A stretch of 64,000 bases of DNA from Oidiodendron maius Zn (taxonomy: Eukaryota; Ascomycota; Leotiomycetes; Myxotrichaceae), in contig KN832870.1 of NCBI GenBank assembly GCA_000827325.1, positions 3,534,001 through 3,598,000 of the forward strand, read 5' to 3'. The translations under genes were made by a program, and so were the position numbers. The notes under the pieces were generated by a model. It was not told where the DNA came from. It was given only the letters and a program-made list of their open reading frames with translations, and ran no database searches. Positions 24,421 through 35,673 of the stretch are shown here, one piece after another (position 1 is the first letter of the stretch; each line of letters begins with the position of its first letter).

Positions 24421-25497
24421 ATGCCTCGTCTCTTCCAGCTAGCTGCGGCCATCGCCGGCTTGGCTGGTGTCAGCCAGGCTTTTCTTCTCCCACCATCCAT
24501 CGCCGCTTCCAGCGTCTCAGTGGCCCCAAGCATCGATAAAACCCTCACCGACACTCTTCATCATGCCGAGAAGCTTTCTGTGGCCATCACTTGCCCTGGA
24601 TGCCCGGTTCCAGCGAACATGCTCAACGGGGTGGCTGAGAAGCCCGAATCTATCCTCCAACTTAACATGTCATTCTCACATGAGCAAGAAGTCGACAGAC
24701 TTATGGCGAACGGCGTATCCATATACCCCAGTGATATAGGACTGGGAATACTTCCGCCAGCCCTTCTTATCGATCAGCTCGTCAAGACCCCGTCTGGTTG
24801 GGAGTTCACAGGCTCTTATCTGGCTAGCTACACTTTGACAACTATTCGGCCAGCACCCTCCAACCCTAGACAGCCACTTAGAGTCGTACAGACCAGCCTG
24901 AATATTATGTCTGTCAATGGCCAGAACGTTGACGTCCCGAACTTGACCGTGAGACTCCTTGAGGCACCAGACGGAGCTTTGATGCTGGATGATGTTACAT
25001 TAACACCTTCGACCCCCGCCAATGGTTGCACTTCTTTCATTTGCGCGTGGAAGGCATACATTAAGGACAAATTTTCGAAGCCCAAGGGTTGTTCTGGCAT
25101 GCATCGTCCGCATCATGGTGCAATTGGTGGCGCTGCTGGACATCACCGTCCTCACTTTTTCCATTCTCACCACCATCACCACAAGCACACCGGCTTCATG
25201 AAATTCCTTCATGTTGCTGTCGTGCGCGTCCTTCTACCAGTTATGCTCGGCGTTGTCATTGGTGCCACCGCTAGTGTAGTTGGCATTGTTGTTGGCCACA
25301 TTGCCATCTGTATTTGGCGAACACTCTTCCGCAGAGGCCAGAGACAGGCATATTCCAGGATTCAGTTGGATGATACCAACGAGGATGATGTGGAGGAGGA
25401 GTCCAAGAGCTTAGTTCAGAACCAAGATGCTCCTCCTGTCTATGAAGAGGCGCCAGACTATGAGGAGGCAGTTGTTTCCGAGAAGGCCTCTGAGTAG
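24421..25497 (+). CDS. Secreted/vacuolar membrane protein with DUF7728-type lumenal domain
   Basis: Single exon, 358 residues. A signal peptide occupies about residues 1-20 (MPRLFQLAAAIAGLAGVSQA). The lumenal domain contains the metal- or disulfide-like motif ITCPGCPVP and later NGCTSFICAWK, giving four conserved cysteines. A histidine cluster of about 15 His within roughly 35 residues (positions 226-260) precedes a single transmembrane segment (about residues 265-300, VRVLLPVMLGVVIGATASVV). The cytosolic tail is acidic and carries PPVYEEAPDYEEA; PPVY fits the PPxY motif bound by WW domains of Nedd4/Rsp5-type ubiquitin ligases. I recall such proteins annotated with DUF7728. The function is unknown. 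The features suggest a type I membrane cargo or adaptor, which is inference. Confidence 0.83.
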   Translation: MPRLFQLAAAIAGLAGVSQAFLLPPSIAASSVSVAPSIDKTLTDTLHHAEKLSVAITCPGCPVPANMLNGVAEKPESILQLNMSFSHEQEVDRLMANGVSIYPSDIGLGILPPALLIDQLVKTPSGWEFTGSYLASYTLTTIRPAPSNPRQPLRVVQTSLNIMSVNGQNVDVPNLTVRLLEAPDGALMLDDVTLTPSTPANGCTSFICAWKAYIKDKFSKPKGCSGMHRPHHGAIGGAAGHHRPHFFHSHHHHHKHTGFMKFLHVAVVRVLLPVMLGVVIGATASVVGIVVGHIAICIWRTLFRRGQRQAYSRIQLDDTNEDDVEEESKSLVQNQDAPPVYEEAPDYEEAVVSEKASE

Positions 25498-26204
25498 ATA
25501 ACATACCTGGTTGGATCATAGGCGTTGATGTGGACAGGATTGGCCCCTTGGGGGTCATGGGCAATTTCGTTTTACGGGTTTATAAGGGCTTGCGTTTTGG
25601 AGTCATGATGGATAGGACTTGGCCACAGCACTTCTCGCTGATTTCTCTACCGGGTGTACTATACTGCTCAAACAGAATGGACTCAACCTCTATCTCCTCC
25701 CTACGTTGTGATGACCTTTGTCCGTAGCCTCCCCCTGCTGTTGAGTTGTAATGTTGCTGAACCCTAATCCAGTTGCTCATGAATTTGGAGAACGACGAGC
25801 GAATTATATGCACACATTTATACATATATAGGCAGTGATAAGAGCAGTATCGATGTCTAACATCTAATACCCTACAGAAAGATGTCACAAAGTATAATCA
25901 ATGTTCTAAGGCAGGTTATTTCACATAACTATGTTTTTAGGCCACAAAAAGAAGATATGGTGCTTATATTCCTGTCAGATCAATTTCACCTATCAGCTAT
26001 ATGTACACCAAGCCACTGGGTATCATGTCAATCATGCTAGAGCTTTAACTACTCTAATCCTGCTGCTGGCAACTGACGATGATCTCTCATACCTACGAAG
26101 ATCATCCTGGCCTAAACGCCTCTCCCGTGAACTTCTTGCTCGCAGTCGACCCTGCGCATGACATTTATCGCTACATAATCAAGAAAGGAAACTGGGGAAG
26201 CGCC
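25498..26204. other. Convergent 3' spacer
   Basis: About 700 bp between the stops of the DUF7728-type gene (+) and the dynein light intermediate chain gene (-). AT-rich in the middle with no coding signal beyond short frames. It should hold both 3' UTRs. Confidence 0.5.
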
Positions 26205-28045
26205 CTATGGCACGGGTTTTGGACTGTTTGCAGCACTCCCTCCGCCCCTCTTCATCAGGCCTGCGAAGAACGAAGCCAGTGCCTCGTTTTGGGATTTGCC
26301 GTCTGGAGTAGCGACTTGGCCCGGCGTGGTTGGTTCCGGGGTTTGGTAGCTCTGTCGTTCCTAAGGTACGTTATGTCAGTTATTAATGGCCCTGAAATTT
26401 GAACTGCCAGTTGAATTACCTTCAATCTCTGTAACATATCATCAGCATCCACCTGGATGCCCCCCATATTGAACTGCACAGGACCGATGTGCTCATTAAC
26501 GCGGCCTTCTTCTACACGGCTCTCGTCTCCTTCTAGCGCATGCGATCCCCGTTGGCCACGTGCTAGTCGACTGTTGTCCGTACTAGATGTGTCTTGGCGG
26601 ATCTTTTCGAGAACTTCAAGTTGGCCGGCCAAGAAAGTTTGAGGCTCCACACTTGAGATCTCGAGTTTGAGACCATTACTCTCGTATGCTGTTGCCTGTA
26701 GAGCATCAAGGCTGGGATCACGGATTGTCTCCTCATATATTTCCACCGCACCTCCTCTTGCTGACGGAGCTGTGCCATTTGTGGGGCCGTTGAGCACAAG
26801 CTCGGAAGATTCTTCAATATCAAGTGACCATCCAATGTTTACAGCCTCCACGTCAAACCCTTCTCGAAGCACTCTGATCTTCCCCCACGAGTCCCAATTT
26901 GGTGGAACGACAACCTTGTCTCTGTCGATGACATTGTGCTTGAGAGGCTGTCGTTTTAATAAGGAGTGAATGCCGAGAGATGAGTGTATTAGACTTTGTA
27001 GTGGACTGTATACCGAGGGAGCTGTGTAGACGAGTGACGCGCCATCTTGAAACTGTCAGAAATCCACGCTCGAAACATGAGAATCGCATCAACTTACGCT
27101 TCAGCAAGACCGTTCTTAGAAACTGCAATACGAAGTCGAACTCTTCTTCTTTCCATGACCTCTCTTTTTCCAGCATCTCGATTTGGTCGGCCTATAGACA
27201 CAATCAGTATGTTTGGGTTGTTGCATTTGAGAGTCCATACATTTTGACAGACGACACACAATGGTAGGCCCAAAGCTTCTTCCCATTCCCCAGGACCCAA
27301 AGGCAAACTGACGTCGCCCTCAGCCGCACTGCTCGACCCTCCTCCATCCAAAGCATTGCCACCCCTTCCCCTATCTCGCCAGCTGATCATAACCTCCTCC
27401 ATCTTCTCTTTACAATCGGCATCCAGCGAGACTAGTAGGGTCCGCAAGAGCCTTATCCAATCTTTCAATTCCCTTAACCAGAACCATGGTTGTGACCAAT
27501 CGAGTAATACAACGATAAGTGTATTGGCAATGGTTTGGGGAGTCAAGAGGGGATGAAGTAGGGGGGTGAATGAGGGCGAAGGGTCCGCGAGAAGGTAAAC
27601 GGAAAGACGGGCAAGGATGTCTACATTATATCATGTTAGTAAACTTCTAGGAAGGTTCTATTCTTTCAAGTATACCTTCGTGGTCGGCGTCTAGGACATC
27701 AAGGTAAGTGTAGCCTAAAGCAAAGCTGTTCGCAATAGGGGGCTGCTTGCTGCTTTGCCTGTCTTGCGCTTTTCGTGCGTCTTCGCCCGACAAAGCTTCG
27801 AGAAATTCCCTTTGTGACTCGGTCGACCCACCTATATAGCTGTCAGTCAGTGCTTCGTTGAGCTAACCGTACGAGAACTTGCCTAGAACGAGGATATTCT
27901 TCTCAGGCAGCTTCTTCCCGCTCGCAACGCCGTCGAGCATGGAAGACCACATATCCTTCTTCGCATCCGAGCTTTTAGGTCGATCATGGTCACTCGAAGA
28001 CGAGACCTGCGTATACGTCGAGGCTCTGTTCGTCGTGGAAGCCAT
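26205..28045 (-). CDS. Cytoplasmic dynein 1 light intermediate chain
   Basis: Six exons on the minus strand, 28045-27883, 27831-27676, 27620-27241, 27191-27098, 27045-26420 and 26351-26205, give 521 residues in consistent phase. The Ras-like N-terminal half begins with DMWSSMLDGVASGKKLPEKN and a P-loop-like ILVLGGSTESQREFLEAL. LGYTYLDVLDADHEDILARL and VVLLDWSQPWFWLRELKDWI follow, both diagnostic of dynein light intermediate chains. The end, GKSQNEALASFFAGLMKRG, is the conserved helix that contacts activating adaptors. The first intron has a GC donor (G|GCAAGT...TATAG); the splice is supported because it rebuilds ILVLGGSTES. The protein belongs to the dynein motor used for nuclear positioning and endosome traffic in hyphae. 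It is divergent from IST3 with 329 bp between start codons. Confidence 0.93.
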
Positions 28046-28374
28046 CTTGGAAGCTACTTCCCGGTCTCAGGAGGTGCGTAGTCGGGTGGTTTCGCACAGT
28101 CCGACGGCTCTCTGGAGGGTCTTCGACTGCTAGCATGCAAATTTGTTGCCTTCCATGTATTCTCTAATAGCCCGTAGTAGTGTCGTGACCTATCCTTCTA
28201 ATCGAATTGCTTTGGTGGTGGTTGGTCCTTTATATTAGGTGCTGAACGCGCTGACCGGACGCGAGGCCAAATTCTTTGGCGCAAGGTTCGGGTGCAGGCC
28301 GTTTTCTTCGACAGCCTCGCCTTTCAGAAGTACATTACCAAACTGCACTAGCACGCTACCCCAGGAACACCAGG
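28046..28374. promoter_or_regulatory. Divergent promoter, dynein light intermediate chain and IST3
   Basis: The 329 bp between the two start codons must hold both promoters and 5' UTRs. A TATA-like ATATTA lies near 28232. No other feature. Confidence 0.5.
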
Positions 28375-29339
28375 ATGAATAGCATCAGGCAGATCCAAGA
28401 GCTTAACAAACGTGAGCTTGAGAATGGAGTGTACGTTTACTGCTGGCATTATAAATTCCAACCCACTGACCATATGACAGGACCCCAGAAGCATCATGGC
28501 ATGCCGATTATCGCGACACAGCCTACATATATATAGGAGGCCTACCCTTTGAACTTTCTGAAGGAGATGTAGTTACCATCTTTTCGCAGTATGGAGAGCC
28601 AACGTACATCAACCTTATTCGTGACAAGGAAACTGGCAAGTCGAAGGGCTTTGCCTTTCTGAAGTATGAAGACCAGCGCAGCACGGATCTCGCAGTTGAT
28701 AATCTAGGAGGGGCAGTGATTATGAACAGAACTTTGAAGGTGGATCATACAAGATACAAGAATAGGGATGATGAGGAAGACACTGGACAACACTTGGACC
28801 GGCTTTCAGACCGACCTGAAGATGAGGATGGCAAGGGCAGGAGGAAGAGACGGAAGACAAACGAAAGCGATAGTGAGGACGAACGGCGACCAATGCTCAA
28901 GGAGGAGCGTGAGCTGGCAAAACTCATACAGGAGCAGGATGAGGATGACCCTATGAAGGCGTACTTAATTCAGGAAAAGAGGGAAGAAGTTGCGCTTGCT
29001 CTGGCCAGGGTGAAGGGTGGCAAGGACCCAGAAAAGGGCCGGAAGCATAGACATCACCACCACCACCGATCACGGCACCCTAAAGAGGATGACGAGGGAG
29101 GGGAGAGTAGCCAGCTGGCTCGTCACGAGAAAGACGGCCACTCTCGGCATAGGGCACACTCAGGAGGCGAAGAGGATGATGAGAGAAGTCGCAGAAGAGA
29201 AGAACCGGAGAGACCAGATGGGTATGGATCCCGAAGACGCAGCCCAAGAGCTGAGTACGGACGAGATCAAGAAGGGAGGTGGAGAAGAGATCGTTCGCGG
29301 GAAGGCCGTCATCGGTCGACGAGAGATTCTCGAGATTAA
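28375..29339 (+). CDS. IST3: U2 snRNP/RES-complex RRM protein Ist3 (Snu17, RBMX2)
   Basis: Two exons, 28375-28430 and 28481-29339, flank a 50-nt intron (GTACGT...GACAG) and give 304 residues. The N-terminus MNSIRQIQELNKRELENG and the following SWHADYRDTAYIYIGGLPF are the signature of Ist3/RBMX2. The RRM spans about residues 32-110, with RNP2 YIYIGGLP and RNP1 KSKGFAFLKY, followed by NRTLKVDHTRYK. Ist3 binds Pml1 and Bud13 in the RES complex, which helps splicing and retention of pre-mRNA in the nucleus. The C-terminal 190 residues are low-complexity and rich in R, D, E, H and S, much longer than in the 148-residue yeast protein but common in filamentous fungi. Confidence 0.93.
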
Positions 29340-29559
29340 TACTAGATATCTTTGTTTTCTAAGAGCATACAGCAGCTCGGCGTTCTCTCTATTTTCTCCA
29401 GAATATCCCGCTGAATGCCTAAACTAGAGAGATGCGCGAAACATAGCTGAGTTTCTAGTTCGGATGAGGTGGCATAAGACTCCACGCCCCAGAATCCATT
29501 CATGAGTGTCCATAACGCCGCGCTAAAGTGCAAGTCCATCGAGATCCACCCATGTCCAG

Positions 29560-30951
29560 TCAATTTGCCCCGAGATATCTCTTCCACCCATCGCGAACGC
29601 AATATCTCTTGCCGTCTTCCCCCTCCGCGATAACAAACTTCTCCCATCGCCCGTCCCTACCAGCTCCAATAACTATGATACTATGGTCACTCGTCCATCC
29701 GATGATGCCCTTTAGAGGTCTAAATCCCGACATATCTAGCGAGTTTAAAGGCGTTGATCCTCCATAAAGAGGCTCCTCGCCAATTTCAAAGTGAGCAGAA
29801 GCAAATGAATACACATCAGAAAAAACTCTAGGTAGTAGCGGTATGCGGCCTAGGATGCCCCATTTTTGGCTGGTGTCAACGTCGTTGAGGGCAGGGCTTC
29901 TGCTCCCACTACCGCCCATAGATGTCAGTCTTTGATTCCCATTCGGTGCTTCAGACCTTGGCGGCTTCGATGGATGCGGAATGTCAAAAACATGGAGAGT
30001 AGACTTGTCGGATGTAGCAGCGAGTAGCTGGCCTCCAGGAGCAATAGCAAGGGAATAGATGGTAGCATGATCTACCCCACGGCGAAGCTCTGCTATCCTA
30101 GCACAATTAGACGTTGCGAAGACTCGGATTAAGGTGCCCTAGAGCCTGTTTAGATAGAAGAAACGCTTAATGAAAGGACTGACTATACCGTTTCACTTGC
30201 TGTAGCCAAAACCTCGCCATCTCGGCTGATATCGATAGCTCTTAAAGGTGATGTATGGGCTGGTATAATGCTGACATTTCCAGTAGCTAGCTCAACAAGT
30301 TGAAGCTGACCAAGCGTTCTTCCAGGGAAAGCTAGTATCTTTGGGGTAAGGCAGCATAGGCCCAGAGGGTTGTCGGCAGTCTCGAACGCATGCCAGAGAT
30401 CTGGTTTAGTTTTGAAGTTGTAGACATGAATGCTATTCTGAAGAGCAACCGCGATATGGGCCCTCGAAAATCTGACACCGCGAACTATCGAGAAGATGGG
30501 TAGTGTTATGGCGACCTTCTGCTTTGCGTCGTCCCAAATAACTACCTGCATTGCAGCCATTAACATTCTTCGAGAAATGTGGAGTTTCCTCACCACTGAC
30601 CTTATTTTGCGGGAATTTGGGGTTCTTTCCTCCTCCAATGAGTGCGACAAAGTTAGATTTGCCTAGCATTTGAACTGCGCCTAGCCCGGCGTTGAAATCT
30701 ATCTCACTTAGCTTGCAACTTTCAAGGGCGCATACGGAACGAACCTCGAGTAACGCGGAGCTGACATGGCTCTGAATTGAATACTGCGCGAAAATATATT
30801 AGTTTTCTAACCTGGTATCAGCAAACGTGGAAGTGGGCATACTGCTAAAACCGGTCTCCAATCCCACGGTGAAGCAGCTGGCGTCTTGGTTGAAGGAGGC
30901 GGATAAGGCTACCGGGCTATTCGCGGGCTCGATAGCAGGTCTGGTGTTCAT
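29560..30951 (-). CDS. HSV2: PROPPIN WD40 protein of the Hsv2/Atg18 (WIPI3/4) family
   Basis: Four exons on the minus strand: 30951-30812, 30760-30601, 30545-30189 and 30138-29560. They give 411 residues. Family landmarks are ALSASFNQDASCFTVGLETGF at the N-terminus, FNAGLGAVQMLGKSNFVALI, KVVIWDDAKQK, and RVFATSNCARIAELRRGVD. The last contains LRRG, the L/FRRG motif that binds PI3P and PI(3,5)P2 through two sites on the seven-blade propeller. The protein should act at autophagic or endosomal membranes. The exon 1-2 junction is the least certain part: the chosen GTTAGA donor keeps phase but adds about 17 residues between the first propeller strands compared with relatives. The stop follows KRYLGAN, the normal family end. 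Confidence 0.87.
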
Positions 30952-31487
30952 GGCTGGCAGAGGTGCCGAGAAGAGCAGGAGCTCTGCAGAGGACGGTTGC
31001 AAGTGTGTATGTGATGATGAGAAGAAAGCAAACACCTGCGCATCTTTACACACGGATGGCGACCGCAGCGATGGTGAAGCTCATGACCTGGTCAGGTCGA
31101 TGTGAAGTCGAGATGGGTCAGTTGTGCCTGTACTTGTATATGTGACGCCTGCAGTTGGCCGTAGCGCGCACGCGGGCCGTGTGGAATGCCGTAGGGGTTT
31201 CGCTAGCTCCTGATGGGGACTAGTGCACTCCCCGTCAATAAACCTCCGTACTAACTGCTCTTGGCCTCGCTAATTCCCATCCCCTGTCCCCCTGAGCGGA
31301 AGGGAAAACAACTCTCGTCGACCGCAACTTCCCCAAATTGGCGACGAACACCTGAATCTTAACCTCGAGCCTTTCTACAATCCTCGATCCTTCGTCGTCG
31401 ATTGCATCAATTCGTACCTCCCTCCATCCCCAGTCCCACCTCCTCATATTCAGGCGTCCAGCTGGTCACCCCTGAGAACCGGGCATC
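30952..31487. promoter_or_regulatory. Divergent promoter region, HSV2 and septin
   Basis: About 540 bp between start codons. Short open frames on both strands are not convincing. The part before the septin start (about 31290-31480) is pyrimidine-rich on the plus strand, as in other leaders of this window. Confidence 0.5.
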
Positions 31488-33059
31488 ATGTCGTCCGCAC
31501 TGAACGCAGTATGTCCTACCCCCTTATGTTGTATTATCTCCTTCATCACAGCCAGAGGCAGAGGTCGCATTTGCCCCATATCCGTTTTCTAACTACACTG
31601 TGGCCGGGTAGTTCCACGCTAATGTTCATTCCTCCATCTGAATATGTCGCGGCGATAGCTGACGGTACTCTTTGCTAGATCAAGATCCGCAGAAAGAAGA
31701 ATGTCAAGAAGGGCATCCAGTTCTGCCTGATGGTCTGTGGCGCCTCGGGCACTGGTGCGTTGGAGCTCAAGCGCCTTGAGTAGCAATGAATTAATGGAAT
31801 TTTCTAGGACGAACTACCTTTGTCAACACCCTCTGCGGAAAGAAAGTCCTCCAGGGCAAGGATGCTGATGACGCGACTAACGCACACCTCGAAGAGGGCG
31901 TCAGGATCAAGCCCATTACTGTCGGTACGAATAATACTCGCCCTTTCGAGACTGCACAGGTACTAACAATAGAACAGAGTTGGAGCTGGATGAGGAAGGA
32001 ACTCGTATTTCTCTGACGATCGTCGACACACCCGGATTTGGAGATCAGATTGACAATGAGGCCAGGTAGGGCAGGCCCTCATTTATTCAATGGATAATTG
32101 CTTACAGAATTCTAGCTTCGGTGAGATTGTTGGCTATCTCGAACGCCAATATGATGATATTCTCGCAGAGGAGTCCCGTATCAAGCGTAACCCCCGCTTC
32201 CGCGACAACCGTGTCCATGCTCTTCTTTACTTTATCACCCCTACTGGTCATGGGTAAGTAGTGTCTCTACCTCTCTAATCACTCGCTCACATGTATCAGT
32301 CTGCGCGAATTGGATATTGAACTCATGAAGCGTCTCTCGCCACGTGTCAATGTCATTCCCGTTATTGGCAAAGCCGACTCCCTTACACCAGGGGAATTGG
32401 CCGAATCAAAGAAGCTTGTTATGGAGGATATTGAGCATTACAGAATTCCCGTGTACAACTTCCCATACGATATTGAAGAGGATGACGAGGACACCGTTGA
32501 GGAGAACGCCGAGCTCCGTGGGCTCATGCCATTTGCAATCGTCGGCTCTGAGGAGGTTGTTGAGATTGGTGGTCGCAAGGTCAGAGCCAGACAATATCCA
32601 TGGGGCGTCGTAGAGGTCGACAACCCGAGGCATTCCGACTTCCTTGCCATTCGAAGCGCTTTGTTGCACAGCCATTTGGCAGACTTGAAGGAGATTACCC
32701 ACGACTTCCTCTACGAGAACTACCGTACTGAGAAGCTTAGCAAGAGCGTTGAGGGTGGTGCAGGAGCGTGAGTTATACAGCCCAAAGAGATTCGGCTCGT
32801 GCTAACATATTGAAGTGATTCATCTATGAACCCAGAAGACCTGGCATCTCAGTCAGTACGCCTGAAGGAAGAGCAGCTCCGTCGTGAGGAGGAGAAGCTT
32901 CGCGAGATTGAGGTCAAGGTCCAGAGGGAGATCAACGAGAAGAGGCAGGAACTGTTGGCCCGCGAGAGCCAGCTCAAGGAGATCGAGGCCAGAATGCACC
33001 GTGAGCAGAACGCACATCTGGAGGCTACTCAGAATGGTGGACACGATGCCGAGGCATAA
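31488..33059 (+). CDS. CDC11: Septin of the Cdc11/AspA group
   Basis: Seven exons: 31488-31508, 31679-31754, 31808-31924, 31978-32065, 32116-32253, 32300-32767 and 32816-33059. They give 383 residues with matching phases. The polybasic lipid-binding region KIRRKKNVKKGIQF precedes the G1 loop GASGTGRTT, which has Arg where the canonical P-loop has Lys. G3 is DTPGFGD and G4 is GKAD. The septin unique element runs through ARQYPWGVVEVDNPRHSDF to the coiled-coil C-terminus, which is rich in E, R, K and Q (about residues 310-375). MEDIEHYRIPVYNFPYD matches the Cdc11 group best. Septins form heteropolymers at septa, hyphal tips and branch points. The first exon has only seven codons. Confidence 0.93.
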
Positions 33060-33731
33060 ACGAAGTTATGGATACCTATTTTGCAGACGATTGCACCTTC
33101 CTCCGACAACGCTCGGCAATGAGCCGGCCCATTAATTGCGATCTTGCTCGTCGACGGCGACGTCGGAGCTGGGGAGAGCTGGGGATTTCTTTTTGCGGGT
33201 CGTTGACGGCATTTGCAACTGTTTTCTGGCTCTGAAAAGCTTACCATGTGTTTTCTTATCAATTTCTAATGTGCAACTATTCCGTTCTGTCAGACCTGCC
33301 TGTGGTAGACTCTACCCAACCTCTGGATGCTTGATGGACGGTAGCGGAGGAGGAAGCGTAGTCGCGGATGGTCAGTAGGTAGAGATGTACTGTGAGCCCA
33401 ATTTGAAAATATCCCTGTTTCCTGCTCCTGATATCCATCATAGAGGCGCGTTATGGTGCGCAATGCCATGGTGCTCCTCCCCGTAGTAGGAGGGCCGTAT
33501 ACTCACCAAATAAGTACTTTCTTGGCTGACGGGTAAGGCCAGTTGAGCTTCCTCAGGCAGAGCTCGCGGTTGGTGGGAGGCTGAGAACGGCTAAGCCCCG
33601 CTCGGGGAGTTTGGCCCATATCACCTGTCCTCGTCATTCAACGGCACTTCTAAACCCTTCGACCTACAACCATCACAACCACCTCTCCGTGAAGGAACAC
33701 AGATACCAGCACCGCTCCTACATCTCTCGCG
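33060..33731. other. Spacer between septin and BI-1 genes
   Basis: About 670 bp with the septin 3' UTR and the promoter and 5' UTR of the next gene. No further gene, repeat or structural RNA seen. Confidence 0.5.
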
Positions 33732-34737
33732 ATGGCTGCTAATACCAGATACTCCCCTGCTCCGCAGCGGGACTCGTTCGACGAGACCAGTCGCTATTCG
33801 CAGGCCCCTCCATCATACGCTGGCCCGCAACCATCTACCTCAGATGACGATGCTGCGCTCCTTGGAGGTCCTAGACATGCCGGGGACAACGTTCCAGATG
33901 ACTTCAAGGTATGGTGAATTGTCGATATTAAGCTAGCGACAGCACTAATGAGTACTTTAGTTTGGCGGCTCCGTCGCAGAGGCAACAATCGACATCCGGA
34001 TGGCCTTCGTGAGGAAGGTTTATGCTATCCTGTAATCACATCCCGGTACTGCGTGATACCTGTAACGTGGAGTTTACTGATACTATATGCAGAACTGTGC
34101 AACTCGTTGCGACTGCCGTCCTTAGTTCGATATCTTTCTATAGTACGTCCTATAAGGGATGGATCCAGAACAACCAGTGGATGATGTGGATTTCGGTATA
34201 CTCTATCCAAACGATATTGAAAGCATCGTCTTAACTATCTTACAGCTTTTCGGAGCCATCGGATTCATGGGTCTCACCTATTGGAAGCGAAAATCTTACC
34301 CGACCAACCTGCTCTTCCTCGCTGGCTTCACCGGCCTTGAGGCGTATGCTATTTCCGTTGTGACCTCGTTCTACTCGTCTCGGATCGTTCTCCAAGCCGT
34401 CCTGCTAACTGCCGGCATCTTCATTGGCCTAACACTCTTCGCCTGCCAGACCAAGTATGACTTCACATCATGGATGCCATATCTCTTTGGAGGCGTCTGG
34501 GCTCTGATCTTGTTTGGCTTTATGGCTTCATTCTTCACCTACAACAGCACCGTTGAGCTAGCCTACTCCGGCCTTGCGGCCTTGATCTTCTCAGCATACA
34601 TCCTCGTAGACACGCAGCTAGTGTTGAAGCACTACCATGTCGAAGAGGAGATCGCGGCTGCAATCAGCCTGTATCTCGATATTATCAACCTCTTCTTGGC
34701 CATCCTTCGAATCCTCAACAATCAGCAGAACAACTGA
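33732..34737 (+). CDS. BXI1: BAX inhibitor-1/lifeguard (TMBIM) family membrane protein
   Basis: Four exons, 33732-33908, 33961-34031, 34093-34195 and 34246-34737, give 280 residues. The N-terminus is cytosolic and rich in P, S, Y and D (DSFDETSRYSQAPPSYAGP). Seven hydrophobic segments follow, starting at VRKVYAILTVQLVATAVL, with FGAIGFMGLTYWKRKSYPTN and the family signature YILVDTQLVLKHYHVEEE near the end, then LYLDIINLFLAILRILN. The Asp pair in DTQL and DIINL is the pH-sensing feature known in bacterial relatives. Yeast Bxi1/Ybh3 and mammalian TMBIM proteins sit in ER, Golgi or vacuole membranes and affect calcium leak and stress-induced death. Confidence 0.92.
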
Positions 34738-35673
34738 GCTAGTTTGGATGGGTAAGCTGGAGGAGTGAATGGCGAACGACTTAGAAAGTGATCGTTCTTA
34801 GAAGTAGCTTCAGTTTGGGGGCTTTATTCTTTAGGGCTGCATCTGGCGTTGTTTACAGGCGCTGAGCAGGACAACTTTATTGAGGGACAAATCGTAGGGG
34901 GTTCTAGTATTCAGAAAATGAGACTTTCACTCTAGTTTCTGTGATGTGCTCCCCTTCTCCCTATTTTAGAATAAATTTCTCCAGCTGTGTTGAGATGTTT
35001 GCCGCAGGCTGCAAGAGAGTACGAGGAAATGGAGGCAAACAGCGATGGTGACATCCTGGCAGCTGACCGTGGGTGCGATCCATCCTCTCAACCCCGCGTA
35101 GGATTGAGATACCTGGCACTGCAGGATCACCGTGCCTCAAAGTACCATCTACATCGAAAATAAACTTCGGGGTCAAGCGCGGGAGGAGATCATAAAAACC
35201 TGTTCGCGCTCAGGAACGCACAATAGCTCCAGGTCCGAAGACAGCTGGAAACAAAATATCAAGTAGATAGATGTTTATTACGAACACGCTCTCCCTCTTC
35301 CATCTGCGTGATAATCATAAAAAGAGCTCCTAGATCGACTTTAACTGTGTCTCTCGCGGCCTCCACCTGCGGTGATACGGCGTCTCATTCGCCGATTACC
35401 GCCAAGACGAACTTTCACTCACTGCCTGTCGCCGTACCCAGGTACTTGTCACCGCCTTTGTGAATCCACTTGAAAGCCCACCGGCCGGGACCTCCTCAAC
35501 CTCCCACGCTCGCTGCTCTCGTTTCTCCTCTGCTGAAAATGCTCATGCTACCTTCGATTTGAATCTCCCTCTTCCGAGCATCTCCAAACTCGGGTGCCAT
35601 TTTGTTCTCAATTGGCCCCATTCACGATCGCTACTGAGCGCCTTGTGCTCCCCGTTCCGTCGATAAAACGGCC
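34738..35673. other. Spacer between BI-1 and ceramide synthase genes
   Basis: About 940 bp. A short minus-strand frame at 34961-35176 begins FIFDVDGTLRHGDPAVPG; it contains the DxDGT string found in HAD phosphatases but lacks any further domain and is not called. From about 35340 to 35670 the plus strand is CT-rich and should be the promoter and leader of the ceramide synthase gene. Confidence 0.45.

Noticed and set aside
26079-26402. Plus-strand frame opposite the end of the dynein light intermediate chain gene
   Set aside because: It is antisense to a well-supported coding exon and has no family match.
34961-35176. Minus-strand frame starting FIFDVDGTLRHGDPAVPG
   Set aside because: It has the DxDGT string of HAD phosphatases but no following domain or splice to one; a short chance match or tiny gene remnant.
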